Of a stretch of 64,000 bases of DNA, positions 43,150 through 52,392 are shown one piece after another; the first letter of the stretch is position 1, and each line of letters begins with the position of its first letter. The stretch spans positions 1 to 64,000 of the forward strand of contig JAAYTK010000075.1 of the NCBI GenBank assembly GCA_012523775.1, in the 5' to 3' direction. The notes below the pieces were generated by a model, which was not told the DNA's origin, ran no database searches, and saw only the letters and a program-made list of their open reading frames with translations. This DNA is from Clostridiales bacterium (GTDB lineage Bacteria; Bacillota; Clostridia; Lachnospirales; Lachnospiraceae). The position numbers and the translations under genes were made by a program.

Positions 43150-44022
43150 ATGATATACTTTTTAATTATAATAGCTGTTATTTTCATATTTTCACTGTGG
43201 TCTTTCCTAGAACATAAATTCATAGTAACATCAGAATATATAATTAACTCAGAAGAAATTACATTTGTTGTACTTTCAGACATTCATAATAAAGGATTTA
43301 GAAAAAGCAATCAGATTCTTCTCAAAAAAATATTGGAACAGAGGCCGGATTTTGTTATAATAGCCGGGGATATGATTAATAAGAAAAAACCCTGCTATCA
43401 TGGGGAAGCATTTAATATTATTAAAGAAATCTCAGAGCATTATCCGGTTTATTATGCCTATGGTAATCACGAGCAGTACTTTGAGGAGCTAACCTGTAGT
43501 AACAGCAATGTTGAAAAGCAAGTTACTCTGTGTGAATCCTGGAATCTGTATAAGGAGAAGCTTGAAAGGCTGGGTGTTATATTTCTTAATAATAAGAGCA
43601 TCGAGATTCGTCGTAATGACAGTAAGATAATTATTACAGGCCTATCCTTATCTTCTGATTATTACCGTAACAGGAATAGAATTAAGCTTGAGCAGGAGGC
43701 TATTATCGACTATATAGGTGGAAGAAGCAGTGACGGTTATCAGATTCTGATTGCACACAATCCCATATATTTTCATGATTATATAGAGTGGGGTGCGGAT
43801 TTAATACTTGCAGGTCATGCCCATGGAGGACTTATTCGTATCCCTATTATTGGAGGCATTATATCTCCTCAATTCAGACTGTTTCCCAAATATGATGCCG
43901 GACGTTATTCTGAGAATAACAGGCACATGATTGTATCCAGAGGACTGGGAAATCATTCGTGTATGCCAAGAATATTCAATATACCAGAGTTGGTTGTTGT
44001 AAAGATGAAAGGAGTATTATGA
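43150..44022 (+). CDS. Calcineurin-like metallophosphoesterase, membrane-anchored (YkuE type)
   Basis: The 290-residue protein begins with one membrane helix (IYFLIIIAVIFIFSLWSFL) and continues with the five-block binuclear metallophosphoesterase signature: SDIHN, AGDMIN, YGNHEQY, IAHNP and AGHAHGG. The layout resembles Bacillus YkuE and the lipid-linked UDP-diacylglucosamine hydrolase-like family. The substrate is unknown. AAAGGGG precedes the ATG. Its stop overlaps the scpA start (ATGA), so it is coupled with the condensin genes. Confidence 0.85.
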   Translation: MIYFLIIIAVIFIFSLWSFLEHKFIVTSEYIINSEEITFVVLSDIHNKGFRKSNQILLKKILEQRPDFVIIAGDMINKKKPCYHGEAFNIIKEISEHYPVYYAYGNHEQYFEELTCSNSNVEKQVTLCESWNLYKEKLERLGVIFLNNKSIEIRRNDSKIIITGLSLSSDYYRNRNRIKLEQEAIIDYIGGRSSDGYQILIAHNPIYFHDYIEWGADLILAGHAHGGLIRIPIIGGIISPQFRLFPKYDAGRYSENNRHMIVSRGLGNHSCMPRIFNIPELVVVKMKGVL

Positions 44023-44795
44023 GTATTCCGGTTAAGCTGAAAGCATTTGAGGGTCCCTTAGACCTTCTGCTTCATTTGATTGATAAAAATAAAATAAACA
44101 TATACGATATTCCGATTGTAGAAATAACGGAGCAATATTTGGAATACATACAGCTTATGGAGTCAAAGAATCTTGAAATAATGAGTGAATTTCTTGTTAT
44201 GGCTGCTATGCTTATAAATATTAAATCCCGTATGCTGTTACCGATTCTTACCGAAGAGGATGAGGAGGAAATCGACCCGAGACAGGAACTTGTGGACAGG
44301 CTTTTGGAGTATAAGATGTATAAGTATGTTTCCGAGCAGCTTAGGGACAAGCAGGAGGATGCTTCGAGAGTAATGTTTAAGCCTCCTTCAATCCCAAAGG
44401 AGATTGCAGATTATAAAGAGGAAATCAATGTAGACGAATTGGTCGGTGATTTGACTTTATCAAAGCTTCATGAGATATTCACCTCAATTGTTAAAAAACA
44501 GTCGGACAAGATTGATCCGATTAGAAGTAAATTTGGGAAAATCGAGAAAGAAGAAATTAATCTTGGTGAGGTATTTATTCAAATACAGAAATTCGGCATA
44601 GAGCATAAGGTGTTTTATTTTAGAAATCTTTTGGAACAACAGACTACTAAGATGGAGATAATAGTAACATTTCTTGGAATTTTGGAACTTATCAAACTGG
44701 GAAGGATAAAGATAGAGCAGGAGCATATGTTTGATGACATTAGGATTACTTATTTGGCTTCAAACATTATTAGCATGGAGGAGGCAGGATTCTAG
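44019..44795 (+). CDS. scpA: Segregation and condensation protein A
   Basis: ScpA is the kleisin of the SMC-ScpAB complex that compacts and segregates chromosomes. The 258-residue protein starts with the hallmark AFEGPLDLLLHLIDKNKINIYDIPI (only partly diagnostic words quoted: FEGPLDLLLHL), followed by EFLVMAAMLINIKSRMLLP. The C-terminal winged-helix end has FLGILELIKLGRI. The in-frame ATG at 43959 lies inside the preceding gene. The ATG at 44019 follows AAAGGAG. It overlaps scpB by one base. Confidence 0.96.
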   Translation: MSIPVKLKAFEGPLDLLLHLIDKNKINIYDIPIVEITEQYLEYIQLMESKNLEIMSEFLVMAAMLINIKSRMLLPILTEEDEEEIDPRQELVDRLLEYKMYKYVSEQLRDKQEDASRVMFKPPSIPKEIADYKEEINVDELVGDLTLSKLHEIFTSIVKKQSDKIDPIRSKFGKIEKEEINLGEVFIQIQKFGIEHKVFYFRNLLEQQTTKMEIIVTFLGILELIKLGRIKIEQEHMFDDIRITYLASNIISMEEAGF

Positions 44796-45367
44796 TGGAA
44801 TTAAAATTAGTTGAAGCTCAGATAGAAGCGATTCTCTTTACTATGGGAGAGGCTGTGGAGATTGACAGACTGGCATTGGCCATAGAACATGATGAGGACA
44901 CAACCAGAAAAATCATACATAACATGATGGATAAATATGAGGATGAAAGCAGGGGAATACAGATTATTGAACTTGACGGTGCATATCAGCTTTGTACTAA
45001 GGCATCAATGTATGAAACCATCATTAAAATAACCCATATTCCCAAAAAACATGTACTAACCGAGGTACTACTTGAAACCTTGTCGATTATAGCTTACAAG
45101 CAACCCATAACAAGACTTCAGATTGAAGCAATACGTGGAGTGAAGTCGGATCATCCTATAAATAAATTATTAGAATATAATCTTATATGTGAGCTTGGAA
45201 GGCTGGATGCACCCGGCAGACCGATTTTATTTGGTACCACCGAAGAGTTCTTACGAAGCTTTGGGCTGCAGTCTCTGGATTCGTTACCGGCCATAAATCC
45301 TGAAAAGCTTGATGATTTTAAGCTTGAGGCCGAGGAGGAAGCCGAGCAGCTGACCTTAGATATATAA
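44795..45367 (+). CDS. scpB: Segregation and condensation protein B
   Basis: ScpB is the dimeric winged-helix partner of ScpA in the SMC complex. The 190-residue protein has the typical EAQIEAILFTMGEAVEI start, the LLETLSIIAYKQPITRLQIE block in the first third, and GRPILFGTTEEFLRSFGL near the end. It starts at GTG 44795, sharing a base with the scpA stop and following GGAGGAGGC. No clear terminator separates it from the convergent sortase gene. Confidence 0.96.
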   Translation: MELKLVEAQIEAILFTMGEAVEIDRLALAIEHDEDTTRKIIHNMMDKYEDESRGIQIIELDGAYQLCTKASMYETIIKITHIPKKHVLTEVLLETLSIIAYKQPITRLQIEAIRGVKSDHPINKLLEYNLICELGRLDAPGRPILFGTTEEFLRSFGLQSLDSLPAINPEKLDDFKLEAEEEAEQLTLDI

Positions 45368-45398
45368 TTATGGCTGTTTAATTCATACAGGATGTTAA

Positions 45399-46484
45399 CT
45401 ATCTTCCTATAGGACTATACCAAGGTATCAGGCCATCGGCCAAAGCCGCATCAAAGCTGGGAATTTCCGGTGCTTTTCCGCCTTTGCGCTTATAATAGCT
45501 GGGTGGATAAAGCACATCTTTTTTATCCTTTTTGTATATTTTATCCGTATCAACTGTTGGATCCTCACCGGGTCTGACCTTTCTTGCTACCACTATGGTT
45601 CTATAATTAGAAAGCTCGTATGAACATGTGGATAGCGTTAAAATCTGATCTTCTTCATTGATATCAACCACATCAATATTAAAGAGTGAACGTGCTCTTA
45701 TCTGATATACATATTCTAAAAAATCTCTGTCGTTTGAAAAGCTTGATTTAACAAAGGGGAAAAAGTCATTTCTTTCGTTATTACCGGGTGTAATATATAT
45801 GGAAAACACTTTCCATTGAGCTTCTTCATATATGGTATCAAAGCTTATAATCGGATGCTCCTTAAGAAATCTCAGATTATTATATTCCAATAAATAGTGG
45901 AACATATCGTCTGATGAAGTCATATTATGACCATGAATAATAAGGTTTTGTGTGTTTTCTTCTACCGATGAGCTGACATCAAGAAACAGGCTGCCTGCCT
46001 TTAAATACTCATGAGTATCCCAGGCCTTATCAAGATAATATTCGGGGTCGCTTTTATCAGATTGTACCACTACATAATCAATCTTGGTATCGTTTGTATC
46101 ATCTACAATATTATCAATCCGAATCCAGCCCTTTACGTCCTCGTTTATTTCAAGAAGTTTGCCGAATTTCTTTAGGCGTCCCTGATCATCCCTATTGGGA
46201 TCCGGCGTAGGGGTCGGAGTTATATGTATATCGGGATTGTCATCAATGCTGTCCGTATTATCCTCATTATCGTCAATTTCATCGATTAAAACCGGCTCAG
46301 GGGAGTCAGTAGGTACTTCCTCAACACTATGATATAAATCTCTGGCATATTCTATAGACTTTTTTAATTTATAGGGTTGTATGAACACTTCATTTATAAA
46401 GAGCGCAAGGAATACAAAGAACCCAACAGTGAAAAGGATCCTAAGCGAACGTATTATAAGCTTCTTCTTGTCCTTCTTTGGCAT
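45399..46484 (-). CDS. srtB: Class B sortase
   Basis: The 361-residue protein has an N-terminal membrane helix (about 12-33), an acidic linker with a short Thr-Pro run (residues 89-95), and a sortase B domain. The catalytic triad is visible as H186 in HGHNM, C287 in TLSTCSYE and R301 in VVARK. Class B sortases attach proteins to peptidoglycan through an NPQTN-like signal. No sorting substrate is recognisable in this window, so its clients are elsewhere. A proline-rich tail follows residue 325. AGGAAGGA precedes the ATG. It is divergent from a D,D-carboxypeptidase gene. Confidence 0.88.
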   Translation of the reverse strand: MPKKDKKKLIIRSLRILFTVGFFVFLALFINEVFIQPYKLKKSIEYARDLYHSVEEVPTDSPEPVLIDEIDDNEDNTDSIDDNPDIHITPTPTPDPNRDDQGRLKKFGKLLEINEDVKGWIRIDNIVDDTNDTKIDYVVVQSDKSDPEYYLDKAWDTHEYLKAGSLFLDVSSSVEENTQNLIIHGHNMTSSDDMFHYLLEYNNLRFLKEHPIISFDTIYEEAQWKVFSIYITPGNNERNDFFPFVKSSFSNDRDFLEYVYQIRARSLFNIDVVDINEEDQILTLSTCSYELSNYRTIVVARKVRPGEDPTVDTDKIYKKDKKDVLYPPSYYKRKGGKAPEIPSFDAALADGLIPWYSPIGR

Positions 46485-46625
46485 AATAAAATCCTTCCTA
46501 ATATATAAGTAAAATTCAGTTAACTTGTTGTATCACCTGGAGATGATATCATAATTATACATCTTAGGAATAAGTGAGTAAAGTCACAAATAAATTAAAA
46601 TAAGGAATATCGATAGGATGATACA

Positions 46626-47927
46626 ATGTTTAGTATTAACAAAAAAACAAATAAAGGCTTTTTAATATGTATGGGGTCAATTCTTTTTTTTGCTTTCATA
46701 AGCTTTATTAGTTTCAAAAATATATATGATGAGCTATTCAACAGCCATGTAACCGTAACTGATGATTTTGAAAAAAAGCTAAAAGAAGAGAATAAAAACC
46801 CGATTAGAGAAGGACAGTTCGAATCCTCGGAAGTCGAATCTGAGGATAACAATGAGCCTAAGAAATTAAAGTTAAATTCTCTTTCGGCTTTACTTATGGA
46901 TGGTGAAAATAACAGGGTTCTCTATGAGGTAAATGGTTATAAGGAGATGCCAATGGCCAGTACAACCAAGATAATGACGTGTATTGTCACTCTTGAGAAC
47001 GGAAATCTTAATGATGTGGTTACAATATCACCTTATGCTGCAAGAATGCCTGATGTCCAGCTGAATGTAAGGGCCGGTGAACAATATTATTTGAGGGATT
47101 TGCTTTATTCGCTTATGCTTGAAAGTCATAATGATGTGGCAGTCGCTATTGCGGAGCATGTGGGAGGCACGGTGGAGGGCTTTACCACAATGATGAACGA
47201 TAAAGCGAGGGAGCTTGAGTGCTATAACACAAATTTTGTCACGCCTAACGGCCTCGATGCGGAGGGGCATTATACCACGGCTAGAGATTTAGCCGTCATT
47301 TCCTCTTATGCCATAAAAAACAAGGACTTTCTAGCCATTACAAATACTCCGTCTTATCAATTCAAAGAGCTTAAGAATGGAAGCAGGAGCTTTTCCGTAT
47401 CAAATAAGAACAAGTTTCTATATATGATGGATGGAGCTATCGGCGTTAAAACAGGTTTTACGGGTAAAGCGGGGTATTGTTTTGTAGGAGCCGTTAAAAA
47501 ACCGGATAGAATCTTAATTTCAGTGGTTCTGGGTTGCGGATGGCCTCCCAGTAAAAATTTAAAATGGACCGATACCAAGCGGCTTATGACCTATGGAATT
47601 GAAAATTACGAAAAGAGGCAGATTTTTGAAGAGATAGACATGGAGCCTATATATGTTGAGAAGGGTCAAAGTGATTTTATTGAAGCCGATATAAAGGGGG
47701 ACCTGCAGCTGTTGTTACGGAAGGATGAAAAAATAAAGATCGAATATGATATACCGGATATATTAGTAGCTCCGATAGAAAAGGGTCAGAGGATTGGAGA
47801 AGTAAAATATTATATTAATGACAGTCTTTATGCTAGTATACCTGTGTATGCAAATAATGAAAGTAAAAGGATAGATTACAGATTTTGCTTTATGAGAGTT
47901 CTTAAACTGTGGAGTCTTCAATATTAA
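46626..47927 (+). CDS. D-alanyl-D-alanine carboxypeptidase (second copy)
   Basis: The 433-residue exported enzyme has an N-terminal membrane or signal segment (about 11-30), an acidic linker, and the PBP class C motifs S112-T-T-K115, S167-H-N169 and K275-T-G277. The conserved NGLDAEGHYTTARDLA block is also present. It is related to but distinct from the enzyme at 41826-43052; the C-terminal domain is again of the PBP5-C type. It lies divergent from sortase B with about 140 bases between starts. The ribosome site is weak (AGGATGA). Confidence 0.88.
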   Translation: MFSINKKTNKGFLICMGSILFFAFISFISFKNIYDELFNSHVTVTDDFEKKLKEENKNPIREGQFESSEVESEDNNEPKKLKLNSLSALLMDGENNRVLYEVNGYKEMPMASTTKIMTCIVTLENGNLNDVVTISPYAARMPDVQLNVRAGEQYYLRDLLYSLMLESHNDVAVAIAEHVGGTVEGFTTMMNDKARELECYNTNFVTPNGLDAEGHYTTARDLAVISSYAIKNKDFLAITNTPSYQFKELKNGSRSFSVSNKNKFLYMMDGAIGVKTGFTGKAGYCFVGAVKKPDRILISVVLGCGWPPSKNLKWTDTKRLMTYGIENYEKRQIFEEIDMEPIYVEKGQSDFIEADIKGDLQLLLRKDEKIKIEYDIPDILVAPIEKGQRIGEVKYYINDSLYASIPVYANNESKRIDYRFCFMRVLKLWSLQY

Positions 47928-48005
47928 AAATTCATATAAATGACTTTTCTGTGATTTGAATCAATTAAAATTACATATAATCTTCCTATACTTGAAATAT
48001 GAGTG

Positions 48006-48011
48006 TATAAT
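48006..48011 (+). promoter_or_regulatory. Possible -10 element of fprA
   Basis: TATAAT at 48006-48011 lies 47 bases before fprA. No good -35 box is found 16-18 bases upstream (TTCCTA), so the promoter is tentative. Confidence 0.4.
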
Positions 48012-48057
48012 TGGTATTAGTAGCTAAAAGAAAAAACCAAAGGAGGAAGAGTGTAAT

Positions 48058-49248
48058 ATGAGTAAAAAAATTACGGATAAGGTAACATGGGTTGGTAAGG
48101 TCGATTGGGAACTGACGACATTTCATGGGCATGAATATTCTACATTTAAGGGTTCCTCTTATAATTCATATCTGATAAGAGATGAAAAGACAGTGCTAAT
48201 CGATACAGTATGGGTTCCATATGATAAGGAATTTGTTTCAAACTTAAAGAAAGAGATTGATTTAAAGCAAATTGATTATATTATAGCAAATCATAACGAA
48301 GTCGATCATAGCGGTGCTTTGGCAGAGCTTATGAGGGAAATCCCGGATACACCCATATATTGTACTGCTAACGGTGCAAAAATCCTTAAGGGGCATTATC
48401 ATCAGGATTGGAATTTTGTTACTGTAAAGACCGGCGATACACTGGATATCGGAAGCTCTACCCTTACCTTTGTTGAAGCACCCATGCTTCATTGGCCGGA
48501 CAGCATGATGACTTATATGTCCGGAGATAATATCTTATTTAGCAATGATGCCTTCGGTCAGCATTATGCTACAGAATCATTATACAATGATAAAGTAGAT
48601 AACTGTGAGCTCTTTCAAGAGGCAATTAAATATTATGCCAATATTCTGACTCCTTTCAGTAGGTTCGTAACAAAGAAGATTGAGGAGGTATTGAGCTTTA
48701 ACCTACCGGTCGATTTGATTTGCACGAGCCACGGCGTTATATGGAAGGATAATCCCACCCAAATAATTGAAAAATATTTGGAATGGGCTAATAATTATCA
48801 GGAAAATCAGATTACAATCATTTATGATACGATGTGGAATTCTACGAGAAAGATGGCAGAGGCAATTGCCTCAGGCATAACCAAAACTGATCCGAGCGTT
48901 ACTGTAAAGCTATATAATGCGTCTTTAGATGATAAGAATGATATAATAACAGAGATATTCAAATCAAAGGCAATACTTATGGGCTGTCCTACAATAAATA
49001 ATGGGCTGTTACATTCCATAGGCGGACTCTTAGAGATGATAAAGGGACTGAAGTTTAAAAATAAGAAAGCCGCCGCCTTTGGAAGTTATGGCTGGAGTGG
49101 GGAATCAGTCAAACAGGTAACAGAAAAGCTGAAGGAGGCCGGATTCGAAGTTATAAATGATGGTATAAGGACCCTATGGGTACCTGATGCCGATGAGACA
49201 ACCAAGCTTATTGATTACGGAGTATCATTAGTTCGGCAATTAGGCTAA
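48058..49248 (+). CDS. fprA: Flavodiiron protein (FprA type)
   Basis: Flavodiiron proteins reduce oxygen to water, or nitric oxide, and protect anaerobes. The 396-residue protein has the beta-lactamase-like diiron domain with ligands in NHNEVDHSG, LHWPDSM, SNDAFGQH and TSHGVIWK, then a C-terminal flavodoxin domain (about 250-395) with the FMN-loop IIYDTMWNSTRKMAEAIA and MGCPTINNG. No rubredoxin or NADH-oxidoreductase domain is fused. AAAGGAGGAAG precedes the ATG. The gene supports an anaerobic host with brief oxygen exposure. Confidence 0.94.
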   Translation: MSKKITDKVTWVGKVDWELTTFHGHEYSTFKGSSYNSYLIRDEKTVLIDTVWVPYDKEFVSNLKKEIDLKQIDYIIANHNEVDHSGALAELMREIPDTPIYCTANGAKILKGHYHQDWNFVTVKTGDTLDIGSSTLTFVEAPMLHWPDSMMTYMSGDNILFSNDAFGQHYATESLYNDKVDNCELFQEAIKYYANILTPFSRFVTKKIEEVLSFNLPVDLICTSHGVIWKDNPTQIIEKYLEWANNYQENQITIIYDTMWNSTRKMAEAIASGITKTDPSVTVKLYNASLDDKNDIITEIFKSKAILMGCPTINNGLLHSIGGLLEMIKGLKFKNKKAAAFGSYGWSGESVKQVTEKLKEAGFEVINDGIRTLWVPDADETTKLIDYGVSLVRQLG

Positions 49249-49383
49249 TTCAGATTAGGTTGCATAAGCTACTATATTATTTGATTTTAAATAAAACTTC
49301 AATAAAATTAAAAAATATGAAACCTTTTTGGTATTTTGAATCGTTATATATATAGATGAGTAATACTAAAGGGGCGGGATATA

Positions 49384-49602
49384 ATGAGAAATATTTTAAG
49401 AAAATTTAAATCAAGTAAATATAGATGCTTTTATAAAGGACTGACATATGCGTTACTCTCAGTCATGGCAATGTTTTTATGTATATTTTTCATAAAGGAT
49501 AAATCATCAACTAAATTCGATATATTATTTTCGTTCTGCCTGGCTGTAATATGTATGCTGCAGGGCCTTGCATCGATGTATAAAAATTACGAGACATCAT
49601 GA
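49384..49602 (+). CDS. Small protein with two membrane helices, function unknown
   Basis: The 72-residue protein has a basic N terminus (MRNILRKFKSSKYR), two hydrophobic helices (about 20-37 and 46-63) with a short polar loop, and a polar tail. I do not recognise a family. It has a good ribosome site (GGGGCGGG region, AAAGGGG) and is followed by a strong terminator, so it is likely expressed. Both ends are cytoplasmic by the positive-inside rule. Confidence 0.6.
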   Translation: MRNILRKFKSSKYRCFYKGLTYALLSVMAMFLCIFFIKDKSSTKFDILFSFCLAVICMLQGLASMYKNYETS

Positions 49603-49625
49603 TACTTAAGTGTTGAAAAAAATAA

Positions 49626-49663
49626 GAATCAGGAGATTATTTAATCTCCTGATTCGTTTTATA
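49626..49663. terminator. Bidirectional terminator between the small membrane protein gene and uxaC
   Basis: GAATCAGGAGATTA (49626-49639) pairs perfectly over 14 bases with TAATCTCCTGATTC (49642-49655). T-rich DNA follows on the plus strand and A-rich DNA precedes, so it can serve both convergent genes. Confidence 0.9.
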
Positions 49664-49711
49664 TATAGGATAATTCATATTATTCAATAAATAAGCTCCG
49701 AAATGATGCTT

Positions 49712-51121
49712 TTATAGATCGAATCCGAAATATTTTATTGTATTGTTATATGATATATCTTCAACCAGCTTCTTTAGGATTCTTAAATCATTAGGATATC
49801 TTCCCGTCTCAACCAGCGTACCAAACATATCGCATAGAATACGTCTGAAGTACTCATGTCTCGTATAAGACAGAAAGCTTCTGGAATCAGTAAGCATACC
49901 CACAAAATTACTGATTAGGCTGGTGCTTGATAGGGTAGTAAGATGCTCTCTCATACCCGGCTCATGGTCATTAAACCACCAGGCAGACCCATGCTGAAGC
50001 TTTCCAATGGCAGATTCATTCTGAAAGCAACCGATGACAGTGTCTATTGCAGCATTCTCGATTGGATTAAGCGAATAAATTATTGTCTTGGGCAACTGAT
50101 CGGTTATGTCGAGTGCATTCAAATAATCAGCCAACTGAGCAGAGGAGCTTCTGCTGTCATCGATACAGTCATAGCCTGTATTTGGACCTAAGTTTTCAAA
50201 CATACGACTGTTATTATCTCTCTTTGCTCCGTAATGAAGCTGCATAACCCAATTTAATCTATGGTTTTCTCTTCCTAAGAATAACATAAGGGCGGTCTTA
50301 AACTTAAGAATTTCATCCGGTGAAAGAGTCATACCCTTAAGTCTGCGTTTAATGATTTTTTCTATTTCATCTTCCGTAGCCGGATAATACATAACGAAAT
50401 CCAATCCATGATCCGAGGTTTTACATCCTACAGAGTCAAAGAATTCCATACGGATTTTAAGGGCTTCACATAAAGAGGAAAAGCTGTTTATTCGGATATT
50501 ACTGACTAATGAGAGCCTGTCAATATAGTCTACAAATCCCGGCTTCTCAATATTTACTGCCTCATCAGGTCGAAATGCAGGATATACCTTGGTCTCAAAT
50601 TCCTTATCATTGGCAAGTCGTATATGATATTCCAAAGTATCGGCAGGATCATCTGTGGTACACAGAACGGACACATTTGAGCTACGGATTATACCCCTGG
50701 CACTCAATGAAGGATCCTTAAGCTTTTCATTACATAGATCCCATACCTCCTGGGCTGTCTCTGAGTTTAAAATCTTATTGTAGTTAAAATATCGCTTCAG
50801 CTCCAGATGGCTCCAATGATAAATCGGGTTTCCTATGGCCAACTCTAAGGTTTCAGCCCATTTTTGAAATTTATCTCTGTCGTCTGCATTTCCTGTAATA
50901 TATTCCTCTCTGATGCCGTTGGCTCGCATTAATCTCCATTTATAATGGTCACCGCCGAGCCATAGCTGAGTAATGTTTTCAAAACGGATATCCTTGGCTA
51001 TGTCTATAGGATTTATATGGCAATGATAATCCGCTATGGGCATGTTTTTGGCATAATCATGATATAATACCTTTGCCGTATCATTTGATAATAAAAAATC
51101 CCTATCCATAAAAGCTTTCAT
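49712..51121 (-). CDS. uxaC: Glucuronate isomerase
   Basis: UxaC isomerises D-glucuronate to D-fructuronate and D-galacturonate to D-tagaturonate. The 469-residue protein starts MKAFMDRDFLLSNDTA and has the amidohydrolase-like DYHCHINP metal motif early, then QLWLGGDHYKWRLMRANGI and GNPIYHWSHLELKRYF. In-frame starts further upstream add up to 26 residues outside the family pattern. GGAGG seven bases before the ATG at 51121 supports this start. It is divergent from kdgK; together they cover two steps of hexuronate breakdown. The reductases and dehydratases (uxaAB, uxuAB) are not in the window. Confidence 0.95.
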   Translation of the reverse strand: MKAFMDRDFLLSNDTAKVLYHDYAKNMPIADYHCHINPIDIAKDIRFENITQLWLGGDHYKWRLMRANGIREEYITGNADDRDKFQKWAETLELAIGNPIYHWSHLELKRYFNYNKILNSETAQEVWDLCNEKLKDPSLSARGIIRSSNVSVLCTTDDPADTLEYHIRLANDKEFETKVYPAFRPDEAVNIEKPGFVDYIDRLSLVSNIRINSFSSLCEALKIRMEFFDSVGCKTSDHGLDFVMYYPATEDEIEKIIKRRLKGMTLSPDEILKFKTALMLFLGRENHRLNWVMQLHYGAKRDNNSRMFENLGPNTGYDCIDDSRSSSAQLADYLNALDITDQLPKTIIYSLNPIENAAIDTVIGCFQNESAIGKLQHGSAWWFNDHEPGMREHLTTLSSTSLISNFVGMLTDSRSFLSYTRHEYFRRILCDMFGTLVETGRYPNDLRILKKLVEDISYNNTIKYFGFDL

Positions 51122-51161
51122 AGCATCCTCCATTCCGGCATTATCATGTAATGCCATTAAA

Positions 51162-51190
51162 ATTATATATTTGCGGGAAAATAATGTCAA
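51162..51190 (-). promoter_or_regulatory. Consensus promoter of uxaC
   Basis: On the minus strand TTGACA (51190-51185) and TATAAT (51167-51162) are exactly 17 bases apart, a perfect sigma-A promoter about 40 bases before the start codon. Confidence 0.85.
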
Positions 51191-51209
51191 GGAGAGCATA
51201 CAGTGTTCG

Positions 51210-51238
51210 TTGACTTAATAAGAGATTGGAATTATACT
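51210..51238 (+). promoter_or_regulatory. Promoter of kdgK
   Basis: TTGACT (51210-51215) and TATACT (51233-51238) are 17 bases apart. Its -35 box is 19 bases from the -35 box of the divergent uxaC promoter, so a regulator bound between them could act on both. Confidence 0.8.
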
Positions 51239-51277
51239 AAAAGAAATTATTGTTAATTAAAGAGAAGGAGAATATAT

Positions 51278-52300
51278 ATGGCTAAGGTTATCACAATGGG
51301 AGAGATTATGCTACGTCTGTCAACTCCCGGATATAAGAGATTTATTCAATCAGACAGCTTCGATGTTTGCTATGGTGGCGGGGAAGCCAATGTGGCCGTA
51401 TCATTAGCTAATTATGGCCATGATGCTTATTTTGTTACCAGGGTACCCAACAACCCCATTGGTGACAGTGCTATAGCAGCTCTTAGAAAATTCAATGTAA
51501 ACTGTGATTATATTGCCAAGGGAGGAAAACGGCTGGGAATCTATTTTCTCGAAACAGGAGCTTCAATGAGGGCTTCTAATGTGGTTTATGACAGAGCAGA
51601 CTCAGCGATTGCAGAAGCAGACCCTTCAGACTTTGATTTTAACAGGATTTTTGACGGTGCAGACTGGTTTCATTTCACAGGCATTACTCCTGCCATAAGC
51701 GATAAGGCTGCATTGTTAACCGAAGAGGCATTAAAGGCGGCAAAGCAAAAAAATATTACTGTATCAGTAGACCTTAACTTCAGAAAAAAACTATGGTCAT
51801 CTGAAAAGGCACAGCGTGTCATGACCAATTTGATGCAATATGTGGATGTATGTATCGGAAACGAAGAGGATGCTGAGAAGGTATTAGGTTTTAAGCCGGG
51901 CAATACTGATGTTACCAGTGGAGAACTGGAGCTTGCCGGTTATCAGGACATTTTTGAGCAGATGATTGAGAAATTTAACTTTAAGTATGTTGTCAGTTCA
52001 CTTCGAGAGAGCTATTCGGCATCGGATAACGGATGGTCTGCCTGTATATATGACAGCAAGGAATTTTATCATTCTAAAAAATATGATATAAGAATAGTCG
52101 ACCGGGTCGGCGGAGGCGATTCCTTTGCTGCAGGATTGATATGCGGACTGTTGGACGGTAAATCCATGAAGGATTCATTGGAATTTGCCGTTGCGGCATC
52201 AGCTTTAAAACATACGATTCCCGGTGATTTTAATGTGGTAAGCAGAGCAGAGGTCGATGCATTGGTTGGCGGAGATGCATCGGGCAGAGTGCAAAGATAA
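51278..52300 (+). CDS. kdgK: 2-keto-3-deoxygluconate kinase (PfkB family sugar kinase)
   Basis: The 340-residue protein has the PfkB features: GEIMLRLS near the start, YGGGEANVAVSLANYG, and the C-terminal signature VDRVGGGDSFAAGLICG with the catalytic Asp. The subfamily and the neighbouring uxaC point to 2-keto-3-deoxygluconate as substrate, which yields KDPG for the Entner-Doudoroff aldolase. Other sugar acids are possible. AGAAGGAGAA precedes the ATG. Confidence 0.87.
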   Translation: MAKVITMGEIMLRLSTPGYKRFIQSDSFDVCYGGGEANVAVSLANYGHDAYFVTRVPNNPIGDSAIAALRKFNVNCDYIAKGGKRLGIYFLETGASMRASNVVYDRADSAIAEADPSDFDFNRIFDGADWFHFTGITPAISDKAALLTEEALKAAKQKNITVSVDLNFRKKLWSSEKAQRVMTNLMQYVDVCIGNEEDAEKVLGFKPGNTDVTSGELELAGYQDIFEQMIEKFNFKYVVSSLRESYSASDNGWSACIYDSKEFYHSKKYDIRIVDRVGGGDSFAAGLICGLLDGKSMKDSLEFAVAASALKHTIPGDFNVVSRAEVDALVGGDASGRVQR

Positions 52301-52333
52301 GGAATTTTTGGTTTATTTTGTACTTGATTATTT

Positions 52334-52361
52334 TTGACAATCCACGTATTATTATTATTGT
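52334..52361 (+). promoter_or_regulatory. Possible promoter before the membrane protein gene at 52393
   Basis: TTGACA (52334-52339) lies 16 bases before TATTGT (52356-52361). The region is very A/T-rich, so the -10 choice is tentative. Confidence 0.4.
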
Positions 52362-52392
52362 TTGACATTTAGAAATATCATGGAGGGTTATA

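Noticed and set aside
45368..45398. Terminator between scpB and the sortase gene
   Set aside because: The 31-base gap has no stem of useful length and no T-run, so termination of scpB is not explained here.
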